This document shows positions 56,532 through 64,000 of a stretch of 64,000 nucleotides of DNA, piece by piece (within the stretch, counting starts at the first letter, position 1; the number at the start of each line of letters is the position of its first letter). The position numbers were made by a program, and so were the translations under genes. The notes below the pieces were generated by a model. That model did no database searches, had not been told where the DNA came from, and saw nothing but the letters and a program-made list of their open reading frames with translations. The stretch is from contig NZ_VUYU01000005.1 in NCBI RefSeq assembly GCF_011682065.1, positions 202,484 to 266,483 of the forward strand, in the 5' to 3' direction. The DNA is from Massilia rubra. Its GTDB lineage: Bacteria > Pseudomonadota > Gammaproteobacteria > Burkholderiales > Burkholderiaceae_D.

Positions 56532-56560
56532 TTGTTGAAACCTTTCCCGCGTAGTACATT
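56532..56560 (+). promoter_or_regulatory. Candidate promoter of lodA-like gene
   Basis: TTGTTG (56532-56537), 17-base spacer, TACATT (56555-56560). Four of six bases match the consensus in the -10. It would give a leader of about 155 bases. Confidence 0.4.
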
Positions 56561-56590
56561 CAAGCCAGTGACACCTCCCCGATAGCGCAT

Positions 56591-56622
56591 GCCACCGGGT
56601 CCGCCGCGCCGGATCCGGTGGC
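56591..56622 (+). promoter_or_regulatory. Strong leader hairpin before the lodA-like gene
   Basis: A 13-bp stem (GCCACCGG / CCGGTGGC, then one G-T pair, then TCCG / CGGA) with a six-base loop. A short T-run (GGTTTTG) follows about 15 bases later. It may be an attenuator or an mRNA-stability element. Confidence 0.5.
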
Positions 56623-56722
56623 CCGCCGCGCGCCCGGTTTTGTCACTGCCTGCGTAATGGTTTTAGTCTTTCCGCTGTTGACTTACATGGTTCGTCCATC
56701 CATCAATCAGGAGACTTGATAC

Positions 56723-58882
56723 ATGCCATCCCCCGTCAGTTACCGTATTCACCCGTCGATCGGCGTCGGCCGCGTCGGCAACAGCCTCGACGCGTATTAC
56801 CTTGCACCGGACAGCATCGGCGGCTTGCCGATCGAAGCGGACACCGATGGCGATCCTGTTCGCGACAATGGCGTCCCCAGGCGCGTGACCCAGTTCAAGG
56901 ACGCCAAGGGCTTGATCAAGCGCCAGGCCGCCACCTTCAGTATCTGGCAGTCCACCCCGGACGGGCTGGGCGAGGTCGAGCTGGACCTGACCGGCGACCT
57001 GGTCGAATCGGTGGTCTGGTCGGTGCATGTGGCAAACAAGAAGGCGGCGTGGTGGGATTTCACGCCCCTGCTGGGCGACCTGATGTTCGGCAAACACAAT
57101 AGTTACGAGACCTGGCGGGAGCCGCCCGCAGCCTGGGGCGTGGAGGGACCGGTGACTGGCCATCGCAACCCCGACGTGGCCGGCGACGCCCGCAAGGGGC
57201 TGATCATCGATCCGGGCCCGCGCAGCGTGAGCGGGCCGCGTGCGGCGCCGGTGGAATTTACGGCGGACACGGTGCCGCCCGAGTACAAGCACGCCTCCTT
57301 CCCCCCACCCAATCCGAGCCAGGGCTTGCCGGTCAAGTCGCTCGGCGAAATCCGCACCGATTCGCGCGCCAATCTGCTGGTGCTGGGCGGCTTCGGCCAC
57401 GCCGGCGGCAACGAGAGCATTACCGGTTTCGGCGGCGGCAACACCTGGAACGACGATATCGCCGACGGCCCGGTGACGGCCACCGTCACCTTCAAGGACC
57501 AGAGCGTGGTCACGCTGTCGGCCTGGGTGGTGATCGGCTCGCCCAAGTTCGCACCGCAGCTGGTCAATGTGTCGACCTGGGACGACGTGGCGCTCGACTG
57601 CGCGCTCAAGTACCAGGGCGCGCGGCCCGATGTCTACGACCTGGGCCGGTGGCCCGATAACGCCGGCTGGAATCCCGACTACCAGGTCAATTACTGGGAA
57701 GACATCAAGCCTTTTCTCAACCGGATGGCCGACTACCAGTGGGTGGCGACGGTGCCATCGATGACGGCCTTTATCAACCCGCCTTTTGACCCCAACGATA
57801 CCAGCGAACGGGCCGGCGAGCTGCGCGCGCAGTTCCTCAGTTACTTCCGCAACCCGCCGGCGCGGCGCGACGCCACCCTGGAGCAGCCGGCCGGCTTTGT
57901 CGGCACCCAGAACCAGCAATTGTTCAGCAGCGGCTTGCAGGAAACGAGCGGCATTCCGCTGGTGCCGATGAATTCGGGCTCGAATTCGGTGCGCAACAAT
58001 GTGATCGACAAGTTTTCGGTGCTGACCGATACCCAGTATTTCCTGCTCAAGCAATGGGCGGCGGGCCAGTTCTCGCCGAGCGCGCCGGCCTTGCGCATTC
58101 CGAACGTGCATCCGCTCGACCAGGCCGGGATCGGCAATTGCGTGGGCGAGCCGATGTGCCCGGGTATCGAAGTGACCTGGTCGGTGCGCAACCCGACCGT
58201 GTACGCGGCGCCGTACGAGATCCGGCACCGCCACGACGAGGCGTATTACAACGAGCACGGCCTGTCATGGTCGGAAGACGAAACCGCACCGGTCGACTGG
58301 AGCGCGCCGACCGTGGGCGCCGGTTGCGAGCCGGGCGACCTGACCAAGCGCATGGCCATTCCGTGGCAGGCCGACTTCTTCGATTGCTCGGTCCAGTTCA
58401 TCAATTTCGACAACCCTGCGCAGGTCAAGGATCCGGCCACGATGATTCCCACGCCGCCTACCTATTATTCCTACTGGTGGCCGCCGCAAAGCCCGTGGAA
58501 CGTGATCGCCGGCGGCTACACCGCCGAGGAGCAGAAGGTGACCGGGGTGCCGGCCGGGATGCAGGTGATGTACAGCCGCGGCGTGAACAGCTTCACGCAG
58601 ATGATCACCGCGTGGAAGTACCTGGGCTTCGTGGCCAACCAGAACCACGATCCGGCGTCCGGGCGCCAGTATCCGTATTTCGCGGAGCAGGAGCGCAACC
58701 ACCGCCAGTTCCACATGGCCAGCGTGGCGGTCGGCAATGTGAGCAGCTTCGTCACCAGCGACGATTCGACCTTCTATCCGGCCTGGTTCCTCAAGGATGA
58801 AGATCCCGCACCGCAGACCCGCGAGGGCGACAAGCCGCGCAAGATATTGACCCTGTCGCATGGCCGCACCAGCCGCCGCTGA
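56723..58882 (+). CDS. LodA/GoxA-like CTQ-dependent amino-acid oxidase
   Basis: Homologue of LodA (L-lysine epsilon-oxidase) and GoxA (glycine oxidase), 719 residues against 726 in Marinomonas LodA. These enzymes make ammonia, H2O2 and an aldehyde from an amino acid using a cysteine tryptophylquinone formed from a Cys and a Trp in the chain. Family marks are RIHPSIGVGRVGNS at the N terminus, VLGGFGHAGG, DDIADGPVTATVTF, NYWEDIKP, and GDLTKRMAIPWQADF. The quinone Trp is probably 585 or 586 (YWWPPQSP). Candidate partner Cys are 473, 479, 535 and 555; alignment is needed to choose. The ribosome binding site is AGGAG, and the lodB-like gene overlaps its end. The substrate amino acid is unknown. 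Confidence 0.9.
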   Translation: MPSPVSYRIHPSIGVGRVGNSLDAYYLAPDSIGGLPIEADTDGDPVRDNGVPRRVTQFKDAKGLIKRQAATFSIWQSTPDGLGEVELDLTGDLVESVVWSVHVANKKAAWWDFTPLLGDLMFGKHNSYETWREPPAAWGVEGPVTGHRNPDVAGDARKGLIIDPGPRSVSGPRAAPVEFTADTVPPEYKHASFPPPNPSQGLPVKSLGEIRTDSRANLLVLGGFGHAGGNESITGFGGGNTWNDDIADGPVTATVTFKDQSVVTLSAWVVIGSPKFAPQLVNVSTWDDVALDCALKYQGARPDVYDLGRWPDNAGWNPDYQVNYWEDIKPFLNRMADYQWVATVPSMTAFINPPFDPNDTSERAGELRAQFLSYFRNPPARRDATLEQPAGFVGTQNQQLFSSGLQETSGIPLVPMNSGSNSVRNNVIDKFSVLTDTQYFLLKQWAAGQFSPSAPALRIPNVHPLDQAGIGNCVGEPMCPGIEVTWSVRNPTVYAAPYEIRHRHDEAYYNEHGLSWSEDETAPVDWSAPTVGAGCEPGDLTKRMAIPWQADFFDCSVQFINFDNPAQVKDPATMIPTPPTYYSYWWPPQSPWNVIAGGYTAEEQKVTGVPAGMQVMYSRGVNSFTQMITAWKYLGFVANQNHDPASGRQYPYFAEQERNHRQFHMASVAVGNVSSFVTSDDSTFYPAWFLKDEDPAPQTREGDKPRKILTLSHGRTSRR

Positions 58883-60020
58883 CATTGGCGGCGCGCGCGC
58901 CGGGGACGATGAGGTCGACGTCATCATCCTCGGCGCCGGGCCGGCCGGCGCCGCCGCGGCGATCACCCTGTGTCGCCACACGCGGCTGCGGGTGGCGCTG
59001 GTCGAGCGGCGCCTGTTCGATCCCTTCCGTCCCGGCGAGACCGTCTCGCCGGCCTTGTTTCCTTTGATGGAATACCTGGGCATCGCGCGCGCCGGTTTCG
59101 AGGAGCGCCACTTGCAATCGTACGCGCACGCCGCCGCCTGGGGTGGCGACGAGCTGGTGGTGCGCGATTTCCTGTTCAACGGGCAGGGCAGCGGCCTGCA
59201 CCTGGACCGCCTGGCGTTCGACAGCATGCTGCTCGAACAGGCCGGCCAGCTCGGCGCGCAGATCGTGCAACCGGCCGAGCTGCTGGGGATCACCGGGGGC
59301 GCGCGCTGGGCCGTCGCGCTGCGCCAGGGCGAGCGCAAGCGCACCCTGGGCGCCGCCTACCTCATCGATTGCAGCGGGCGCAGCAGCGTGATGGTGCGCC
59401 AGCAACAGTGCCCGGTGCTGCAAACCGACCGCATGGTGGGGGTGTACGCCTACTACGATGCCGGGCAGGCCGACGCGCCCGAGCGGCTGCAGCGCACTCT
59501 GGTCGAGACCACCGCAAACGGCTGGTTCTACCTGGCCCCGCTGCCCGGCGGTCGCACGGCGCTCGCCTTCATGACCGACGCCGAGACCTTGCGCACGCTC
59601 GACTTGCTCGATCCGGACACCTGGCGCCGCCACGCGCTGGCGAGCACGCATATCGGTGCGCTGGTGCGCGAGCTGGGGGCGCCGCAAGCGTTCCGCCAGT
59701 ATCCGGTCCACAGCCGGGTGGCGCGCCTGCCGGCCAATGCCGCCTGGACTGCGGCCGGTGACGCGGCGGCCAGCTTCGACCCGGTCTCGTCGCTCGGCAT
59801 CGGGCACGCGCTCAGTTCGGGCATCCACGCCGCCCGGGTGGCGCAGGCGTACGTGGAGCAGGGTGGCGGACTGGGGGAGGGCTACCGCCAGTCGCTGCTC
59901 GCGCATTTCCAGTCGTATGCGACCACCCGGCGCGCTTTGTACGCCAACGAGCAGCGCTGGCCGGGGGCGGGCTTCTGGCAACGGCGCCTGGCGCAGGAGG
60001 GCGAGCGCGCAGTCGCGTGA
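58860..60020 (+). CDS. LodB/GoxB-like flavoprotein for CTQ maturation
   Basis: FAD-dependent flavoprotein of 386 residues, similar to tryptophan-halogenase-like monooxygenases. The dinucleotide-binding motif ILGAGPAGAAAAITLCRH is at ~22-40 and the second flavin motif is GDAAASFDPVSSLGIGHALS near 300. In Marinomonas the equivalent LodB is needed to build the tryptophylquinone of LodA. Its start overlaps the lodA-like gene by 23 bases, which fits coupled synthesis. A hairpin terminator follows. Confidence 0.88.
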   Translation: MAAPAAADIGGARAGDDEVDVIILGAGPAGAAAAITLCRHTRLRVALVERRLFDPFRPGETVSPALFPLMEYLGIARAGFEERHLQSYAHAAAWGGDELVVRDFLFNGQGSGLHLDRLAFDSMLLEQAGQLGAQIVQPAELLGITGGARWAVALRQGERKRTLGAAYLIDCSGRSSVMVRQQQCPVLQTDRMVGVYAYYDAGQADAPERLQRTLVETTANGWFYLAPLPGGRTALAFMTDAETLRTLDLLDPDTWRRHALASTHIGALVRELGAPQAFRQYPVHSRVARLPANAAWTAAGDAAASFDPVSSLGIGHALSSGIHAARVAQAYVEQGGGLGEGYRQSLLAHFQSYATTRRALYANEQRWPGAGFWQRRLAQEGERAVA

Positions 60021-60032
60021 AGCGCCGCCGTG

Positions 60033-60067
60033 GGCCGCGCGGGGGGGCGGCGGCGGCCCGCGCGGCC
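60033..60067 (+). terminator. GC-rich hairpin after lodB-like gene
   Basis: Perfect 11-bp arms GGCCGCGCGGG (60033-60043) and CCCGCGCGGCC (60057-60067) with a 13-base GC-rich loop, 12 bases after the stop codon. No T-run follows. Confidence 0.55.
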
Positions 60068-60119
60068 AATTCCCCCCGTTTCCGTCCACGAACACGCCGT
60101 CCGGCAACACTTCCCACGC

Positions 60120-60125
60120 TATAAT
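60120..60125 (+). promoter_or_regulatory. -10 element (TATAAT) before metallophosphoesterase gene
   Basis: A perfect TATAAT, 70 bases before the start codon at 60196. No good -35 is visible at 16-18 bases upstream, so confidence is limited. Confidence 0.4.
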
Positions 60126-60195
60126 CAAGTTGAACACTCGTCATTGATTCCAAAATAGCATTCTTTACTGCGCGCCAAGCGACGCCGTCCCCACC

Positions 60196-60939
60196 ATGCG
60201 CCTTGCCCTGCTGACCGACCTGCACGCCAACCGCGAGGCATTCGCCGCCTGCCTGGCGCATGCGCACGCCCACAAGGCCGACCAGTTTGCGTTTACCGGC
60301 GACTTCGTGGGCTACGGCGCCGATCCGGCCTGGGTGGTGCAGACCGTGATGGACTACGTGGCGCGCGGGGCGCTGGCGGTGCAGGGCAACCACGACTTTT
60401 CGGTGACCCACGAAACGCGTCCGCAAATGCACTTCGAAGCGCGCGAGGTGATCGAGTGGACCCGCGGCCAGCTCAGCACCGGGCAGATGGCCTTTCTTTC
60501 AGCCTTGCCGCTGAGCATGGAACTGGAGCGCATGCTGTTCGTCCACGCCAGCGCCCACGATCCGGTCAAATGGGAATACGTGACCGGGCTCGAGCCGGCC
60601 GAGCGCAGCCTGCGCGCGGCCAAGAAGCGCATGGTGTTTTCGGGCCATGTGCACACCCCGGCCCTGTACCGGCGCGCCGACGACGGCCGCATGGGCTCGC
60701 ACGTGCCGGTGCCGGGCACCCGCATCGCCATCGCCCCCCAGCACCAGTATTTGGTGATCCCGGGCGCGGTGGGACAGCCGCGCGACGGCAACAGCGCCGC
60801 CTGCTACGCCATGTACGACGACAGCGCGCGCGAGCTGGTGTATTACCGCATTCCCTACGACAACGGCGCCGCCGCGCGCCGCGTGATCGCCGCCGGGTTG
60901 CCGATCGTGTTCGCGATGCGGCTAATCGAGGGCATTTGA
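60196..60939 (+). CDS. Metallophosphoesterase family protein
   Basis: Calcineurin-like phosphoesterase of 247 residues. All metal-binding motifs are present: TDLHAN (~7-12), FTGDFVGYG (~34), QGNHDFS (~62), and GHVHTP (~153), which together bind two metal ions. The size and layout resemble the YfcE/MJ0936 group of phosphodiesterases. Substrate not predictable. ATG at 60196; the preceding CGTCCCCACC is a poor ribosome binding site. It is separate from the lodAB-like operon by a hairpin and possible promoter. Confidence 0.88.
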   Translation: MRLALLTDLHANREAFAACLAHAHAHKADQFAFTGDFVGYGADPAWVVQTVMDYVARGALAVQGNHDFSVTHETRPQMHFEAREVIEWTRGQLSTGQMAFLSALPLSMELERMLFVHASAHDPVKWEYVTGLEPAERSLRAAKKRMVFSGHVHTPALYRRADDGRMGSHVPVPGTRIAIAPQHQYLVIPGAVGQPRDGNSAACYAMYDDSARELVYYRIPYDNGAAARRVIAAGLPIVFAMRLIEGI

Positions 60940-61024
60940 CAACAGTCATGTTGCAACGCAAGGGTTGCTAACGTACTATCAGTTGGCAAGAGGCCCGCTG
61001 CGGGCCGCACCCAGGATCGCTTCC

Positions 61025-64000
61025 ATGGACTCTGCCGTTTCCTCCCCGGCCGTACCGGCTTCGCCCGCAAGAACGCGCAGCTGCGCGTGGCTCGGCGCCG
61101 CCGCGCTGGCCACGCTGGTGATGGCGCTGTGCCTGGTGCTGACCTGGCAGCTGTGGGATGCGGCGCGGCGCGACGCCGAGCGCGACCTGCGCACCGATTT
61201 CGAGTTCGCCGCGCGCGACGTGGTCAACCAGCTGGCGCTGCGCATGGCGGCCCATATCCAGTCGCTGCGCGGGGTGCAGGGGCTGTTCAACAGTTCCGAC
61301 GACGTCACGCGCCAGGAATTTGCCGATTTCGTGCGCGCCCAGCATGCCGACGCCGAGTATCCCGGCATGAAAGGGATCGGCTACATCGCCGCGCTGGCCG
61401 ACGCCGGGCGCACCGCGCACCTGGCGCGGGTGCGCGCCGGCGGTTTTCCCGATTACGCGATCACGCCGCCCGGCACGCGCAGCGCGTACGCGCCGCTGCT
61501 GTACCTGGAATCGTTCACCGGCGCCCGCCTGCGCGCGCTCGGGTACGACATGCTGTCCGAGGAGCCGCTGCGCCAGATGCTGGAACAGGCGCGCGACAGC
61601 GGCCAGCCCAGCATGTCGGGCAAGTCGACGGTGGCGCGCGAACGCGGACGGGCCGCCTCCGACGGCGTGCTCATTGCCCTGCCGGTGTACATCGGCCGCA
61701 AGGCGCCGGACCAGGTCGAACAGCGGCGCGACCTGCTGCGCGGCTGGATCTACGCCCCCTTCGTCATGGAAGACCTGATGGCGCGCGTGGGCGGCGAGCG
61801 CGGCGCCGACATGCTGGTGACGGTCTACGACGGCAACGAGGTCGCGCCAGCGGCGCTGATGGCGGCCGGCGCCGCCTCCGGGGTGGCGGGCGCGGCGGGG
61901 CTGCGCACCGAGCAACGCATCGGCATCGCCGGGCGGCGCTGGACGCTGGTGGTCCAGGCCCGTGCCGGCTTCGGCGACGAACAGCGCAACGATGCCGCGC
62001 AACTGGTGCTCACGCTGGGGCTGGCGGTGACGGTGATCCTGTCCGTGCTGACCTGGATGCTGGCGCGCAGCAGCGCCATGGCCCGCAGCGCATTGCGCCA
62101 GTCGCTGGCGCTGACGGGCGAGCTGAAAGCCGGCCAGCAGCGCCTGGTGGGGCTGGCCGACTCCGCGCAGCGGGCCCAGGCCATGATGCGCAGCATCCTC
62201 GACTCGACCTTCGACGCCATTTTGGTCGACAATGGCGACCGCCACATCCTGGCCTCGAACCAGCGCTTCCGCGCGCTGTGGAGCATTCCCGCTGAACTCG
62301 ACCTGGCGGGCGACGACAGCGCCGTGGTGGCGCACCTGCTGACCCAGCTGGTGCAGGCCGGGCCGTTGCTGTACAGCCGCTCGCTGCAACTGGCGGACCA
62401 TGAGGAGCACCGCGAGCTGCTGCGCCTGAAAGACGGGCGCTTTATCGAACAGCTGACGCGCCCGGTGCGGCTGGGGCAGGAAGGCGCGCGCCTGTGGTCG
62501 TTCCGCGACATCACCGAACGCAAGCAGATCGAACAGCGCGAGCGCGCGCACCGCCACGTGCTCGAACTGCTGGCGCACGGCGCGCCGCTGCAAGCGGTGC
62601 TGGGCGCGGTGGTGCTGGGGGTGGAATCGACCAATCCCGGCATGCTGTGCTCGATCCTGCTGCTCGACGCCGAGGGGCGCTTCCTGAACACCGGGGCCGC
62701 GCCCAGCCTGCCGGGCTTTTTCAACGCCGCCGTCGATGGCTTGCCGGCCGCTCCCGGCCACGGTTCGTGCGGCAGCGCCGCCGCCAGCGGCCGGCGCGTG
62801 ATCGTCGAGGATATCCAGACCCATCCCGACTGGGCCGACTACCGCGCCATTGCCGCGCGCGCCCAGCTTGCGTCGAGCTGGTCGGAGCCGATCCGCGGCG
62901 CCTCCGGGCGCGTGCTGGGCACCTTTGCGATCTACCACCGCACCCCGCATTACCCGAGCGCGGCGCACGTGGTGCTGATCGAGCAGGCCGCCCAGCTGGC
63001 CGGCATCGCCCTCGAACAGGCCCAGGCCGCGCAGGCCTTGCGGGTGGGCGAAGAGCGTTTTCGCAGCCTGTACGATCACGCGCCGGTGGCGCTGTGGGAG
63101 CAGGACTGGTCGGACGCGCGCGAGGCGGTGGCGCGCCTGAAGACGTGCGGCGTGGACCAACTGGGGCCGTGGCTGCGCGAGCGGCCCGAGGAAGCGGCGC
63201 GCCTGGCGGCGCTGGTGCGCATCACCGACGTCAATGGCGCCGCGCTGGTGCACGTGGGCGCCGCCGCCAAGGAGCCCGGCACGCTGGGACTGGCGCAGAA
63301 CTTCGGCAGCCTGGGCGCGGACGCCTTCATCGACGCGCTGGTGGCGCTGACCGGCGGGGCTCTGTTCTACGAGTGCGAGAGCAGCTTCCTGCGGGTCGAT
63401 GGGGTGGCGCGCCAGCACGAACTGACCTTGCTGGTCATGCCGGGCCACGCGCAGTCGCTCGACTTCGTGATCGCCTCGACGGTCGACATCACCGAGCGCA
63501 AACGGATCGACGACGAACTGCATGCGCTGGCCAGCACCGATTTCCTGACCGGGCTGCCGAACCGGCGCGTGTTCATGGCGCGCCTGGACGACCAGTTCGC
63601 GCGGCTGCAACGCAGCGTGGACGAATGCGCCTCGGTGCTGATGCTCGACATCGACCACTTCAAGCACGTCAACGACGTGCATGGCCACGCGGCGGGGGAT
63701 GCGGTGCTGCGCCACATGGCGGGCCTGATGCGTTCCGGCCAGCGCAAGATCGACACCCTGGGCCGGGTCGGCGGCGAAGAATTCGCGGTGCTGCTGCCGG
63801 GGGCCACCGGGCCGGCGGCGCAGCAGTACGCCGAGCGCCTGCGCCAGAGCGTGGCCGACAGCCCGCTCGACGGCGATGGCCGCAGCATCGCGATCACGGT
63901 CAGCATCGGCATTGCCACCATCGACGCCGGCGACGCCGGCCCGGATGCGGCCCTGATCCGCGCCGACAAGGCGCTGTACCGGGCCAAGGCGGACGGGCGC
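61025..64000 (+). CDS. CHASE-PAS-GAF-GGDEF diguanylate cyclase, 3' end outside window
   Basis: Membrane sensor cyclase; 992 residues are visible and the frame is open at the right edge. TM1 is about residues 20-44, a periplasmic CHASE domain spans ~60-310 (GLFNSSDDVTRQEFADFVRA, YPGMKGIGYI), TM2 is ~326-345. A PAS-like unit (~385-480), a GAF-like domain (~520-670) and a second PAS-like segment precede the GGDEF domain from ~838 (FLTGLPNRRVFMARL). The active motif GGEEF is at 916-920, with an inhibitory I-site RKID at 907-910. It should make cyclic di-GMP in response to an external ligand. ATG at 61025; only the last residues of the domain may be missing. Confidence 0.9.
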   Translation, partial: MDSAVSSPAVPASPARTRSCAWLGAAALATLVMALCLVLTWQLWDAARRDAERDLRTDFEFAARDVVNQLALRMAAHIQSLRGVQGLFNSSDDVTRQEFADFVRAQHADAEYPGMKGIGYIAALADAGRTAHLARVRAGGFPDYAITPPGTRSAYAPLLYLESFTGARLRALGYDMLSEEPLRQMLEQARDSGQPSMSGKSTVARERGRAASDGVLIALPVYIGRKAPDQVEQRRDLLRGWIYAPFVMEDLMARVGGERGADMLVTVYDGNEVAPAALMAAGAASGVAGAAGLRTEQRIGIAGRRWTLVVQARAGFGDEQRNDAAQLVLTLGLAVTVILSVLTWMLARSSAMARSALRQSLALTGELKAGQQRLVGLADSAQRAQAMMRSILDSTFDAILVDNGDRHILASNQRFRALWSIPAELDLAGDDSAVVAHLLTQLVQAGPLLYSRSLQLADHEEHRELLRLKDGRFIEQLTRPVRLGQEGARLWSFRDITERKQIEQRERAHRHVLELLAHGAPLQAVLGAVVLGVESTNPGMLCSILLLDAEGRFLNTGAAPSLPGFFNAAVDGLPAAPGHGSCGSAAASGRRVIVEDIQTHPDWADYRAIAARAQLASSWSEPIRGASGRVLGTFAIYHRTPHYPSAAHVVLIEQAAQLAGIALEQAQAAQALRVGEERFRSLYDHAPVALWEQDWSDAREAVARLKTCGVDQLGPWLRERPEEAARLAALVRITDVNGAALVHVGAAAKEPGTLGLAQNFGSLGADAFIDALVALTGGALFYECESSFLRVDGVARQHELTLLVMPGHAQSLDFVIASTVDITERKRIDDELHALASTDFLTGLPNRRVFMARLDDQFARLQRSVDECASVLMLDIDHFKHVNDVHGHAAGDAVLRHMAGLMRSGQRKIDTLGRVGGEEFAVLLPGATGPAAQQYAERLRQSVADSPLDGDGRSIAITVSIGIATIDAGDAGPDAALIRADKALYRAKADGR

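Larger units (their letters stand above)
56358..56722. other. Intergenic leader region of the lodA-like gene
   Basis: About 365 bases without a gene. It contains an inverted repeat AGTGTGG / CCACACT (56471-56496), a candidate promoter TTGTTG-17-TACATT (56532-56560), the strong hairpin at 56591-56622, and the AGGAG ribosome binding site at 56710-56714. The long leader and hairpin suggest post-transcriptional control of the oxidase. Confidence 0.55.

Overview
The window is a high-GC chromosomal segment that looks like a betaproteobacterium of the order Burkholderiales, most likely Oxalobacteraceae (Massilia/Telluria-like). This is inferred from the PhaM-type polyhydroxyalkanoate granule protein, the TamA/TamB pair, tandem DUF3108 proteins, an MnmC with a short N-terminal part, and palindromic intergenic repeats. 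I see no rRNA, tRNA, insertion sequence, phage or CRISPR array. Coding density is high and nearly all genes have recognisable start signals.

Layout. 1-1.5 kb: tail of an unidentified gene and an Rpn-family nuclease. 1.6-7.5 kb: an orphan LivK-type periplasmic binding protein, divergent from a nucleobase permease, followed by a chemoreceptor and a Tsx-like outer-membrane channel; this may be a purine/nucleoside sensing and uptake group. 7.5-8.9 kb: a YfcF-type glutathione transferase and an Ala/Pro-repeat protein. 9-18.7 kb: a carbohydrate-use locus with a sugar ABC importer (binding protein, two permeases, ATPase), a LacI-type regulator, a GH3 beta-glucosidase and a FucP/GluP-type sugar symporter. 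LacI-type operators lie just downstream of the predicted promoters of the importer and the glucosidase, so these appear to form a local regulon for beta-glucan breakdown products.

18.8-31.5 kb: a DUF4142 protein, an AEC-family carrier, a TPR-GAF-GGDEF diguanylate cyclase, OsmC and PaiB-like proteins, a MocR-type regulator, DNA-3-methyladenine glycosylase I overlapping mnmC, and a soluble histidine kinase overlapping a TPR response regulator. 31.5-37.7 kb: a palindromic repeat region, PhaM, two DUF3108 proteins, and a divergent LysR/MFS pair flanked by two paralogous small proteins of unknown function. 37.9-42.9 kb: a three-gene SMC-kleisin-KITE (condensin-like) operon with no accompanying nuclease gene. 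43-56 kb: a membrane protein, an S9 peptidase, a tiny Pro/Asp/His-rich protein, tamB-tamA, queC, a lipoprotein and a secreted propeller-like protein. 56.7-60 kb: a LodA/LodB-like pair encoding a predicted tryptophylquinone-cofactor amino-acid oxidase and its maturation flavoprotein. The window ends with a metallophosphoesterase and a CHASE-GGDEF cyclase that runs off the edge.

The most interesting items are the nuclease-less condensin-like operon, the LodAB pair behind a strong leader hairpin, the LacI operator pair, the AEC gene whose start codon sits inside a perfect 10-bp inverted repeat, and several young tandem or palindromic repeat arrays.
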